This document shows, in pieces, positions 47,605 through 58,834 of a stretch of 64,000 bases of DNA. Made by a program: the position numbers and the translations under genes. Location: positions 28,707,239 through 28,771,238 of the forward strand of contig CM018052.1 in NCBI GenBank assembly GCA_008638375.1, given 5' to 3'. Every line of letters starts with the position of its first letter. Positions within the stretch are counted from its first letter, which is position 1. A model generated the notes under the pieces. The model had not been told where the DNA came from, did no database searches, and was given only the letters and a program-made list of their open reading frames with translations. Source of the stretch: Nyssa sinensis (Eukaryota > Streptophyta > Magnoliopsida > Cornales > Nyssaceae).

Positions 47605-50600
47605 TCAGCTTGATCCTTCTCCATGAGATTCATATGAGCTTTTGCGGCGACGCTCATTGTGTCCACTCAAACGCCGGCGACAACTCCTTTTAGCATCATC
47701 AAATTCTGATAGCTCATGGAACCTGCAGAGCACTCAACTTTTCAAACACACAAAAATGAAAAGTGACATTTAGGGAAAAGGGTTCTTCCTCTTCGAATTC
47801 CATTTATGTTTCGTGCCTATTTTAGGATTAATGTAACAACTTGAACTTGAATCGTAAAATATTGTTTATTTTAACTATTGCAAGCTTTGCTTCTTTGAGT
47901 CAGTTCGAAAATGCGTTATACGAAGCTCACAAGTATTAGTATTTTAGAATCTTAGTCATGAAATGATGTCTAATATTACATTTTTCCGAAAATGCGTTAT
48001 ACGAAGCTCACTAGTATTAGTATTTTAGAATCTTAGTCATGAAGTGATGTATAATATCACATTTGTCCCTCCATAGAAACATACATCCTCTATGTGTCAG
48101 AGGGAGTGGTCTTGCGTTCCACATTGGGTGTGTACTAGAAAGGTTATGGAATGCTTAAATCTATTGACCCCATAAAAACGTGTGATCTTATGAGAGGACA
48201 ATTGTGGTATCACATTGTTTCGTGACTAGGATCCTATAAAATAATTATAAATGTGAATTTGAATCTTTATTGTATAAATGTTTTCTGAGCTAACTCAGAG
48301 AAGTAATGCTCTACCACGAGAAGCACACCCCTTTGGCTACAACAGACTATATTGTACAATATAAGTTCGGGTCATTACAAGGATAACAAATATTTAGCTA
48401 AAATGCTTAATTGGTCATAAGAATTGACAGAATATAAGTCATTATTATTATTTTTTTAATATAAAACAAAACTATAATGAAAGAAAGTAAAAACTCTAAA
48501 TCATGATGGAGCCAAAGGTATAAAGGTTGGAATATACCAATAAAGATAATTAATTCTCAAAGAAAACTCTAAAACTTTTATTAATTAAACTGTCTTTTGC
48601 TTTACGGTTTTGATTTGAAAGAGTAATAGAAAGTCCAAAGACTTGGGCAGTATTGACAGAACTCCATCATGACCTTCCTAATTAAAGTTATAACAAAATT
48701 AGAACTTTTCAAATTAATATTTTAAATTAATTTTTTTTAGAAAATTAAAATTTATTAGAAATTAGCCAAACCCACTAAACACAAAGAATACAGTAGCATG
48801 ACTGTCCTTTAATATTCCAAATCCTATATCTCAAATAGCATGGGATTACATAATAATACTACACTTTTTAAATTTATATCACAAATTTTACACTTTAAAT
48901 AATATAATATTGTGTTATTATGCCACACTAATTAAATGATTTAGTGCATTATCACCCTTCCTGGTGACCTTTTCCAAACTTTTCCACCACCTTTCCTCTC
49001 CCCCTCCACCACCACTTTCCCCTCCGTCACTACTTGCACACCCTCGATGTAACCCCCCTAACCCTATCTAGCCCTCCACCCTATCTGTTTCTTCTCTTAC
49101 CAAACCAAAATTTCTCTCTGTGTTGACATCTCCCTTTTCCATCGCATGGCCTCCCTACCGCCCCCAAATGTTGACTCTCCTCGATGCCTTGAAGATTATG
49201 AACATATTGACTCCGAGGAGTCTTTTGTGCTAGAGAATTTGGACAAGCTAGAGAAATTGCCCAAGGTGAAGCTACATGGCAAATTGCTGATCTGCATGCT
49301 GAGATTTCTTTTCTCATTGCTGGTTTCCAGCATCAAGAGAAGCTCCTTGATGAAATTGAGAAACTTAAAAAAGAACTTCACTGTTGTAGGGGGGAACAAA
49401 GGACAATCCAACTCCACAACTTGAAGAGGCAGTAGTCGAGGTAGGATGAATCATCTTCCTTCATCCTCCCTAGGAATCAATCTTAACAGAGAACCAAAGT
49501 TTGTGGAGTTCAGTAGAATAGGTTCTCAAAGTCAGTTGCAAGTTCTGCCACCCTTTTCCCTCACTAGTCCTCTGACTCTAGCATAAGGCAAACGAAAAAT
49601 TCTTCATTGCTCCCGGTACAATACATTCGAGTCAATAAACACTTGCCACAAATGCAGAACATGTGGACTATATACTGATGTGGCAGATGTTTATTGGCTC
49701 GGGTGCACTACACCTAGGACCAATAAATAATAGCTCAAGGCAAACACTATGCAACAACCACTGAGCTTGAAGAAGGAGATATTATTAAACAAGGAAGGGT
49801 GGCGTGTGAAGAACACTGCCCCTAGACACGAGTGGTTATTCACAACCTAAATCTCAAAAAGAAGTTGTGTACATTTTGTAGTCCCTTGGACTCATGGTCC
49901 TAACGGTCAGATTGAAGGCTACATTTGCAACAATGTACTGTACATCCACATGTGACATCTCATTTGATTGTTGGGACCATTTGAACCGGTGCATTCAATA
50001 ATTTCTCCAAATGATGGGATCACCCAAGCCAATCCAACAACTCCAAGATGCCACCTAACAGCTCAGGTCAAGTTTCCACTTTTAACTATATCTCACAAAA
50101 TATTTGAACACCTTTTCTGCCCTTCCTTCCCAAGCCATCCCCATACCTCTTGCCACCAACTCAAAAGATGTAACACTCTGGTCAAGTTATAAAGTACGAT
50201 ACTTTATTTTGATTCACGTATCTGTATCAAATACGTATCAGATACCGATACTCTCGAACACTTGTCAGACACGTGAAAAAAGAGTATCCAAATTTTTTAA
50301 TTTTTTTTTTATATTTTGAACACATTATAGAATATAGACACATTTTTTTCTTCTTTTTTTCCCTGTTTTTCTCCTTGGTTCTTTTTTTTTGGTTACATAC
50401 ATTTAAACACACACACACACACATATATATATATGTTCTATGTAATAGCTAGTCTTGAATCATAAATGTTAATGCTTAAATGAAAATTTCTTGAATATTT
50501 ATTTAATGGCTTTGTTATTTTAACATCTTAATAATATTTGTGTGATTTGAGTGTTTTTATGCCTATTTTAGTTGAATTAATGATAACTTTTTATTACAAA

Positions 50601-53600
50601 AAAATTATATTTATTCAATGTGTCCCTAATGTGTTCGTCTCCTACATTTTTTAGAAATGACGTGTTTGCATATTCGTGTCCCGTGTCCACGTCTGTGTCT
50701 GTGTCCGTATTCATACTTCTGAGTGGTTAAGCCTTTTCAAGGGTAACAAAGACTGTAGCAATGGCCTCCAAATAGAATTCCCCCCTCTAGTGGAATTTAA
50801 TCGGGAGATTAAGGTTAAAAGTGATATCCAACACTAGGAAAATTCCATAGTAGGCTATATGTCTTTGGCTCTAAACCCCCTTTAAATCTATGAAGCGTTT
50901 TGTTGAGTGAAAATGGGCTGAATTTGGTTTATTTGAAACCAAATTCATGTGTGTTCATTTTCAAATTTGACAACCAAGACAATAAGCACAAAGTGCTAGA
51001 ACTTGGGCCACAATATTTTGAAAACAACCCTCTCATGCCGAGGCTGACATGAAACTTGAAAAAGGAGGAGTCCACTCTCTCCTCCTTTGGATAAGACTTC
51101 CAAACCCATAGCTTCATCTCTGGTCCTATAATTCCCTTTGTAAAATAGCTAGCTTTGTTGGTAAGCCTATGTTCACTGATAGGTTCACTGCTAATAAAAC
51201 AAGACTATCAATCATATGATCGGGTTTGTTTTGAGGTGGATGCTCAAAACAAACTCCCAACTAAATAAAATACCAATTGTTGATCACAAAGGGATTATTG
51301 ATGCAACAAGGCTAGATATTTGACTGTTGCAGCACGACTAAAGAGTCTGGAAGAGATACTCTAGAATTTTTGAGTCTATTAATTAATTTGAAAAATACTT
51401 CCACTTTGTTTTGTCATTATTACTAATCTTGAAATCTTAAAAGGTACTACTAAAAGTCTTTATTATGCTTGACTAGTCTATTTTGGGAACTAGAATGCAT
51501 TTAAGAGGGTGGTCGGACTTTAAGATCTCAGGTTATGTTCAGATTGTCTATATAAGCTGATGATATTATATTGAACAGACAGATTAATATATTATTCTCC
51601 ATTTTTATCTCTAAAAACTAGTTTCAGCTTCAATTCCTCAGGGAATTCTCTTTCTTATTCAAATTCTCTACAACTCCTTTTGGTTAATCTTTCTCAAGCA
51701 CATTTGCAGACCCTTGACTTACATAGTTGCTGAAATCTATATTTTCAGCACTTTATTTCCGGTTCAAGGTTATTTGCAGCAAGGCTACATATTTGACTGT
51801 TGCAGCAAGAATGGAAGGGTTCAGGAAGAGATATTTTAGAATTCTTGAGTTTAAAATTACTTTGAAAAAAATTGCCACTTTGTTTTGTCATTATTACTAG
51901 TCTTAAAATCTTAAAAGGTGCTATCAAAAGTCTTTATTTATCTTGTCTAGTCTATTTTGGGAACTAAAATGCATTTAAGAAATGGTTGGATTTTAAAATC
52001 TCATTGTCTATAGAAGCTGATGATATTGTATTAAAGAGACAGATTAATATATTATTCTCCAACTTTATCTCTAAAAGCTAGTTTTAGCTTTTAATTCCTC
52101 AGGGAATTCTCTTTCCTACTCAAATTCTCTGCAACTCCTTTTGGTTAATCTTTATCAAGCACACTTGCAGACCCTTGGTTTACATAGTTGCTGAAATCTA
52201 TATTTTTAGCACTTTATTCTCAGTTCAAGGTTATCTACACTAGGTGGTATCAGAGCAGGCTGATTGATTGTTGCTTCTACATGCGTAAATGGCTTTAAAA
52301 TATAGGAGTAATACGGTCACAATCCCATCCTAAGGATGTTTATGGACTTGAAGAAAGATTTTTAGTTTGAGGGATGACTTTAGGGCTTTCTTAAAGTGTA
52401 ACACTAGTGATGGTCACTTTCTCTATCTCTTGTATGACCCATGGCATCCACCTAGCCCTTCGCTTGACAAATTTGGTAGAAGAATATTATTTAGAGATTT
52501 TGACAACCACCACTTAGCCAAGCTTAACTCTATCATTAAAGGCTCTTAGTGGAAATGGCCTAACTACTTTTCAGCTTCCCTAATTGAATTGCAAAGAATC
52601 ACTCCCAACAACCTTCTCCCCGATCCTTCCAAACTTGACTCCTTCCTTTGGTTCCCTAGTCTAGATGGCCAATTCACTTCCCAGTCAGCCTGACATGCTA
52701 GAGGTTTGCTTACCCATGTTGATTGGTTCAGTGTTGTTTGGTCCCCATATCTAATTTCAAGACATACTTTTATCCTTTAACTTTTCTGTAGAAACAAAGT
52801 CCCAACAAGGGATAGACTTCGATGTTGGAACATCCCTACCCTACAATCTGTCTTCTTTGCACTAGGGAAGATGAGTCTAGTAATTTCCTTTTTTCTCATG
52901 TCTATTTCTTGCTCAGTTTGGTCACACATCCTTCTTTTAAGCTCCATCTCTAGACTCCCTGTTGCATGGGATTCTAAAATTCAATGGGCCATTCAAAACA
53001 TAAAAGAGAAATCCTTTGCTAAGAAAATCCTAAGGAGAGCTTTGCTTCCACTGTTTATCATCTTTGGAGAGAAAGGAATAACATATTTTAGAAAAGTAAG
53101 ATTCTTCATCCTTCATTAGTTATAAAGCAGATCATCAACTTTGTTCAACTAAGGGTCTCATCTTGGAGGATAATTACCAACTCTTAACAAAATTGGGAGA
53201 TTGGCATGCTTTGGAATCTTCCTCAAGTTATTTTCAAGAGTTCTTAAGACTTGTGCTTTTGCAATCTTTTGTATGCTCTCTTGAGTTTGTTTTCTTCTTG
53301 TTGTAGTCTTTTGTTGTATTCCTCATGTTCTTTGGCATCGCCTTTTAATAAAATCCCAATTATTCAAAAAAATAACGCAACGTCACATTATTTAGAATAC
53401 AAATTTGAAAATATAACATTAAAATGCTAATTTGAAGGTCTAAACATAGAATTCACCCAAAAAAAAATGACATGTCATGACGAAACAATGAGTTTTGATA
53501 AAACGTGATTTCTAATTTAGATTGAATATTTCGGTACGATTCCAGCAAAGTCAAGTTTGAACGTTGTCAAGGCTAAGAAGTTATTATAACTTCGGATTAG

Positions 53601-56049
53601 ACTTCAAACCTTCCAATCAGTTCCGATACTAACATCAAATTAGAAACGGCAGACTATGAAAATTGTTTTCACAAAGAAATTTTCATTTTGAATTGATTGT
53701 ACATGCAAAGAAATCTAAGGTTGGACGAGAGTAAACCTTGCAATGACTCATATGATTACTATGGTACATTAATTTGGAAGTCATGATTCTATATTAGGAT
53801 TTTGTGATCAGTTCAAGCATAAATCTGTACTCACTAAGCCTTTACAAGAATAAGGCGTCATCACCATCGTTTTGTGACTGAGAGATTCTAAAACTTCATT
53901 ATCTCATTGCAAGTAAATATGATCCTCCACAAGCAACTAAGATCAGCTCAATTCTAGCACATGACACTGGATTGGTACATGGAACGGAAATGAAAATCTA
54001 GATTGTTAGTTGTTATAGAACGTGGTATATTAAGGGTAATTTTTTTAGGATCGCTTTGTCGGAACGAAATACGTTTATTTGAAACGTGATATATATATAT
54101 ATATATATATATACTTTTTGATTGTATTTGTAATAGTATTCATATATATATACATATACAGAAGAAAAAAGTTTCAACGAATCCAAATCATTAAAAAATG
54201 AAATTCTAATGATGTGTGTATGTATTTTCTTGTATGTTGTTTGCTTTTTTGTTTTTGAAATTTTTGATATTTTAGATTGGAACGCTAAATCTATTAATGA
54301 TCCATGTTTTAGATCATACAATCTCAATTTGCGATTTACTTGGAGGGAGTGAATTGTGGTAACTATGCATAAAATTATAACATGTTATATAAAACATAAT
54401 AAATTGATCTATTTTTTGTGAGATGAAAAGAACAAGATTTTATTCGGGGGGGAAATATTTGATCAAAAGTTTAAAAATTAAAGAAGTACAAAAATTTAAT
54501 ATTTTTTTATAATATTTTAACAAATAATTAAATCTACTGATATATAAGAGCTAATAAATTAGACAAAAAAAGAGACCTCAAAAAACTTTAAGCTATACAG
54601 AAAATTTTAGAAAAAAAAATTGTGTACAAAAGCTAAAAATGTAAAAAGTTTGAACTCGACGGGGGCAAAGAGATAAGTTAAAGAGACATATCAAAAAATC
54701 TTTTAAAAAATATAAGTAAAATTTTAAGTAAAAAATCGAGGGAGGGCAGGAATGGCGTAGCGCAAAATTTTTTTAGTGAGGCCATTTAACAATTTATCAG
54801 CGTAAAAAAAATACACATTAAATTCAAGTCAAATGTTTAATTTATACAAGTTGAAGAAAGTAATTTTTCCCCAGTGAGTTTTGTTTTTATTTCCCTTCTT
54901 TTAAGTAAAATAATTTATAAGATCATATAGTTGATCTATTTCAAATATAGGAATTGATGCTTTCTTGGATGATAATTGACATGGCCTACCATTTCATCAA
55001 TTTATGATCACTAGGTGATTTTTTCTTCTTTGCCCAAAAGTTAATGGAGCAGTTATAAGATCAGGTACGAAAAAAACTCAAAGAGAAACACAAAAAGAAG
55101 AAGAGAAAAGTAAGGTTCAAGAATAACAATGAGAGACGCCTGATTTTGCTAGGAGACAAAAGAAGTTCTTCTTTAGCACAAGTCTATGTGGGGGAGCTGA
55201 AATAGTGAAGTGTTGAAAATTTTTGTTGTGTTTTGTTTGTGTAATTAGATTTGAGTTCAATTTTGTATAGTTTATAGGGGAAAATAAAAGGTGTCACAAT
55301 TTTGAATAGTAGCCAGGCTTATATGGGACAAAATGTGAGTTGTACTTGTATAATGCATTAAGATGAATTATTCATTTAAACAAATAAGCATTATTAATGA
55401 TAGGTTGATGATCTCCACCCACACGATCAAGTTTCTAATTTCCTATGTTAGTTTTCCCCTCAATTTCAGGCATCATGATTGAGTTTGTACATGGCTTGTT
55501 TTTTGTTTTTGTTTTTCATATGTTCAATCCGAAGATTACCAGTGATTCTTTGTTGGAGGATTAACAGATTAGTTCAATCAACTTCTGTGCTTAATTTTAA
55601 TTACAATTAAGAAATCATCTCTAAATTTAGCACCAAAAAACCCCAAAACAAATTTATTTAAAAACAAGCCAAGAGAAGAGATACAAAGTAGAAGTATTAG
55701 GGTTTCCCAACCTGCTGCATTGCTGACAGAAACGCTGCTGGAGTCCGGCAAGGAAGACAACCGGAGCCTTAGCATGAAGCCCACAGACCTTGTGCCGGCG
55801 GTGGTACTTCTTGGCATCAGTCATATCAGCAGTGCAGTTCTCCACCTGACAACACGGCTGCGTTGACCCTCCTCCGCCACCGGGTCCTCTCTTTCCTGAT
55901 AGAGTCAATGCCCTTTTCTTGCTATCCTTTTCAAACCCTAATCCAACAATATCTTCACCTTCTTCCCCTTCCTCTTCTTCCAGCACAAATTCTTGCTTCA
56001 GTGTCTTATCCTTCATACTCCTCTTCCCTTCAGCTCTGCTTGTTTCCAT
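47605..56049 (-). CDS. SPL3: SBP-box transcription factor, SPL3/4/5 type, 2 exons, 151 aa
   Basis: Exon 1 is 56049-55712 and exon 2 is 47722-47605 (TGA at 47607-47605). The GT-AG intron splits the arginine codon in QQCSR/FH, the site where SBP-box genes are usually interrupted. The acidic N terminus ([10 protein letters not shown]) is followed by the SBP DNA-binding domain at residues ~66-140. Zinc site 1 is C67, C72, C89, H92; zinc site 2 is C108, C111, H115, C127; the bipartite nuclear signal is KRSCRRR...RRRK. The short C-terminal tail (11 residues) and total length fit SPL3-5, which bind GTAC cores in MADS-box and LEAFY promoters and promote the adult phase and flowering. The start at 56049 (METSRAEG) was chosen because upstream in-frame residues are hydrophobic and unlike the family. 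A miR156 site lies in the 3' UTR. Linkage with the BAC1-type gene supports SPL3 orthology. The intron is 7,989 bp. Confidence 0.95.
47832..48379. repeat. Probable solo LTR (548 bp) in the SPL intron
   Basis: It starts TGTAACAACTTGAAC and ends GTTCGGGTCATTACA, which are roughly inverse to each other as in the widespread TGTAAC...GTTACA LTRs of plant gypsy elements. AGGAT occurs three bases before it (47824-47828) and directly after it (48380-48384). No internal region follows. An 81-bp tandem duplication (47906-47986 and 47987-48067, both starting CGAAAATGCGTTATACGAAG) lies inside. Confidence 0.6.
48385..49140. other. SPL intron, no gene seen
   Basis: AT-rich until about 48950, then a C-rich stretch (CCACC/CCTCC words) that may belong with the unassigned coding-like remnant beginning at 49146. 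Nothing recognisable on either strand. Confidence 0.4.
49146..49440 (+). pseudogene. Unassigned coding-like remnant in the SPL intron
   Basis: From ATG at 49146 it reads [20 protein letters not shown] and continues to about 49240. From about 49240 a different frame looks more protein-like ([38 protein letters not shown]), ending near 49440 at a TAG. It looks like a short leader plus a coiled coil with one frameshift, set in a GC-richer island. I recognise no family. It may be a captured gene fragment or an old gag N terminus. Its strand is opposite to the SPL gene. Confidence 0.35.
49608..49722. mobile_element. Foldback MITE remnant (~115 bp)
   Basis: The left arm CGAGTCAATAAACACTTGCC is mirrored by the right arm, whose reverse reads CGAGCCAATAAACATCTGCC, around a ~30-bp loop. 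The arms extend about 40 bp (CGGTACAATACATT versus the reverse of the right end). The inverted pair could form a strong stem in the intron RNA. Confidence 0.7.
50196..50727 (-). repeat. MITE-like dispersed repeat, copy 2 (SPL intron)
   Basis: Its reverse complement begins GAAGTATGAATACGGACACA and shares order and spacing with copy 1 at 16767-17290: GACACGG words, AAAACACGT, poly-purine centre, (CA)n/(TG)n tract, and the ACACGTG-type end. Edges are approximate. One copy sits in each of two neighbouring genes. Confidence 0.6.
51302..52239 (+). repeat. Tandemly duplicated LTR-like unit, 473-bp period
   Basis: Copy 1 (51302-51774) and copy 2 (51775-52239) start TGCA(A/G)CAAGGCTA and share TTGTTTTGTCATTATTACTA, TATTATTCTCCA, and GCAGACCCTTG blocks throughout. 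Copy 2 lacks a short stretch around GTTATGTTCAGA. A tRNA-Met-type primer site follows directly, so the unit is probably an LTR whose partner and internal region were lost by recombination, leaving two LTR copies head to tail. Confidence 0.75.
52245..52256 (+). other. Primer binding site TGGTATCAGAGC (initiator tRNA-Met type)
   Basis: TGGTATCAGAGC begins six bases after the duplicated LTR-like unit. This is the standard primer site of plant Ty1/copia and several other LTR families. About 110 bases later the sequence becomes LINE-like, so hardly any LTR-element internal region remains. Confidence 0.85.
52360..53375 (+). mobile_element. LINE (L1-type) 3' fragment, ORF2 C terminus
   Basis: Forward frames give [16 protein letters not shown], then [36 protein letters not shown], then [17 protein letters not shown]. 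These are the motifs of the zf-RVT region after the RT of plant LINEs. Stops fall at about 52547, 52691 and 52779. A late [11 protein letters not shown] segment matches the WRERN..IF motif in another frame. It ends in CAAAAAAATAA near 53370, the remains of a poly-A tail. No RT or endonuclease part is present. Its forward strand is opposite to the SPL gene. Confidence 0.8.
53376..55711. repeat. Remaining SPL intron with dispersed repeat copy B (53965-54350)
   Basis: 53965-54350 is a second copy of the repeat at 36560-37090 (GGTACATGGAACGGAAATG, TCGGAACGAAATACG, an (AT)n run, TGTATTTGTAATAGTATT, ATTTTTGATATTTTAGATTG, TTTACTTGGAGGGAG). The remainder is AT-rich without a recognised gene. The donor splice site of the SPL intron is at 55711-55710. 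Confidence 0.5.
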
Positions 56050-57317
56050 TTCTTTGAACAAGAGAAGGAAAGTGTGGAGAGGAGAGATGAGGAATGTATA
56101 GACAACAAGAAGAAAGTGAAAGTTTGAGAGAAGGGTAAAAAAGAAGTGTGTTAGGACCACAACCTCCATTCTTTTTTTTCCTTCAATGCTAAGGGAAAAT
56201 GGGAAGGGGTAAGTAGCTAAGTTTAAAATGAGATCATAGACATAGACTCCGCTTTGAGATAGTGATAGGTGTCTGGCACAACAGTAGGAATCCATATCAC
56301 AACCATTGTACGTCTGTAATAATGCAGTAGATTAGGGCTACTGTTTAAAAAAAACTATTCTGCATAAATAATATTATAGTACAACAATGGGTCTGAACAT
56401 CTCTTTATATTTTGCACCAACCTTGTTCTTGCACCCCCTCCTCTTTTTTTTCTTTCTTTTTTCTTTTTGGAAGAGTTTACATGGAGAAGTTATTTAGTAG
56501 GATAGTTATCATGTTTCATTATTTTATGTGTGATGTGATTATTTTTTTATAATTTTTATAATTTTTTTTTAAATTATAATTTTTTTTTCATAAATATTGA
56601 AAAAGTGATAGATAATCATATCAGATTGAATAATAACTGACTTATATGACTAGTAACGGACCTAGCCCTTTGAGTTAGGGGAACAAAAATATAAAAATTA
56701 AAATTTTAAAAAATTTTATGTAAAACTATGAAAATTTTTGAGAGAAAAACTTAACACTTGAATAGTGTTTCTGATATAATTTTTTTAAAAATATTTTTAA
56801 AAATTTTATAATTAATTTTTTAAAAATTATAAAAATATATTTAGATATGATAATTTAAATTTAAAAAAATTTTAAAAAATTAATTTCAAAATGTGTTTGA
56901 AATTGAAAATCTGTTTTGAAAAACATAATCAAACATAATTTTTTAAAAATTTTGTAAGAAAAGTAGGAATAAAAATTACAATTCCCAAAACTTGAGGAGC
57001 CATTGCCTCCCTTAACTACTCATAGGTCCCTATTGTATACGACCATTTCACTTGATAACTTTTTCTAGGGCAGTCTTAATCTTGTTAGTAATGGAGTCAA
57101 TAAAGTCAGATTTTTCAAATGTTTTGCCAAACTCCGTTCAGCCCCTGGTTTACGTTTCCATCATAAAATGGCAACGTCAAGTTCATAGTATCACTAAACT
57201 ATATTTAATATAATTGATAAGGTTTTTAACTGTACACTTATTTAGTTGTAATTAATCTCATTCTCTCATTAAAAAATATATAATTTATTTATCCCTTTCA
57301 ATTTTGAAATCAACTTT

Positions 57318-57367
<50 letters not shown>

Positions 57368-58378
57368 GCGAAAGTATTAGTAATCACCAAGGCTATACCC
57401 CCTTTCCTATCCCAAATCTTAGGGAAAAAAAAATTTATAAGTAAAATTTTAACCCATTTCAAATCATCCCAACCCAATTTTTATTTACTGATTCTTCTCA
57501 ATTTTCTCATTTCTTATTCTAGAATTTTGGGCTAAAGTTTTCTAATCACTCCTATTTTTTTCCCTCTGATTCCGCCATTATATATGTGTATATGTATTGG
57601 TTGTCGTTTTCATGAGAGGAAGGGTACCTGTTACTTTTGGGGTAAGATTGGAAAGTGAAGAGGTGAAAACATACATGGTACAATGAATTTCTAAACTATG
57701 GTACAATGATTTAGTAAACTGGGCCAGTCTTGATTCAATATGCATTCATTGTAGTCACGTCCTTGAACTTTTTTTTTTCTTAGTTCCAATCTGTTTTCAC
57801 ACTGCAATTGGTGTAACCAATTGGTTTGCACCAAAGTGGCCACCTTGCTTTCAGCTTTGAGCGTGATAGCGGCCAGCTACTGCATTCATCATCACACTGG
57901 GCCACCTTAATAAATTTACTACATTAAGATATTGTTTGGTCCCCCCTCCTCTTTGATAAATTAATGGCCATACAATTAACTTCAAATCTCTGGTTTAAAT
58001 AGTTTTCCTTTTTTCTTAAAAAAAATAAAAAATTTGCATCGAGCATATATGTCATGTATTCATAAAAAAAAAAAAAATGAATGACAAGTTTATAAATATA
58101 AGTAATAAGAAATAAATAAAATGTTCATAAAAAAATAATTAATCAATAATCTCATAAATAACAATAGATTAATAAATCAAAGATACAAATATAATTTAAG
58201 TATGATTAGGTCAAAATTAAAAATTAAATACAGTAAGAAAATAAATGAAATAAATTACAATAGATTAATGACTAAAGGCACTTTTATACAAGTAATAGAC
58301 AATAGATATATATACAAATCTATCAACCACACACACACAGGAGTCTATCTACCACCTATAATGCATTAGATTAGCTGA
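56050..58378. other. SPL 5' UTR, promoter and intergenic region
   Basis: The first ~250 bases upstream of the ATG (56050-56300) are pyrimidine/purine mixed and probably leader. Beyond that it is AT-rich. 56650-57040 has inverted GGACCTA..TAGGTCC ends that suggest a decayed MITE. A 46-bp (AT)n tract is at 57320-57365. No gene was recognised. Confidence 0.45.
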
Positions 58379-58663
58379 TTATAGGAAGCTTTGTGATTCA
58401 CCTTTTGCAATGCTATCAAACCCAAGGCATGCATGGTTAGACGCGTAGGTAAGGATTGACTTGGTTTCTTTTTTTTTGGCTACACCAGCTGCCTCAGCCT
58501 TTAAACAATCCAGCAGGCCCTTTTTTTTCCGGGTGGGTTGATAGTGATTGATAACTAGCCCAAAGTTATGGGAGACCATAATTTGACAGCCAGACTTCAG
58601 AGGTACTGGTTCCCCTGACGATAGGTATGATATAACTTCTATTCCCACTCTTGGTTGAACCAA
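58379..58663 (-). other. Short ORF of unknown nature (94 aa)
   Basis: It is open from ATG at 58663 to the stop at 58379. The peptide has balanced composition (VGIEVISYLSSGEPVPL, then KKKGLLDCLKAEAAGVAKKK) rather than the low-complexity look of most intergenic frames here. I recognise no family and see no neighbouring exon. It could be a pseudogene fragment or chance. Confidence 0.2.
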
Positions 58664-58834
58664 ATTCCAGAGAGGATGTATAACATAGTATGCATTCCAT
58701 CCCTAACCATAGAAATTGGGGGGCCTCAAAACATGGCTTTGGATCCCAACCCGAATTTTGTGGTGTTTGGCAAATGTTTTCAAAATCAAGTTTAGCAATA
58801 GGGTTGACATCTGGTTGAAAAATGGAGTTTTGAA

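Noticed and set aside
55654..56295. Single-exon reading of the SPL gene (213 aa ending LGNPNTSTL...)
   Set aside because: The end reads past the donor site into the intron and would lose the second zinc site. Exon 2 at 47722-47605 restores the full SBP domain. The upstream 82 residues are hydrophobic leader sequence unlike any SPL.
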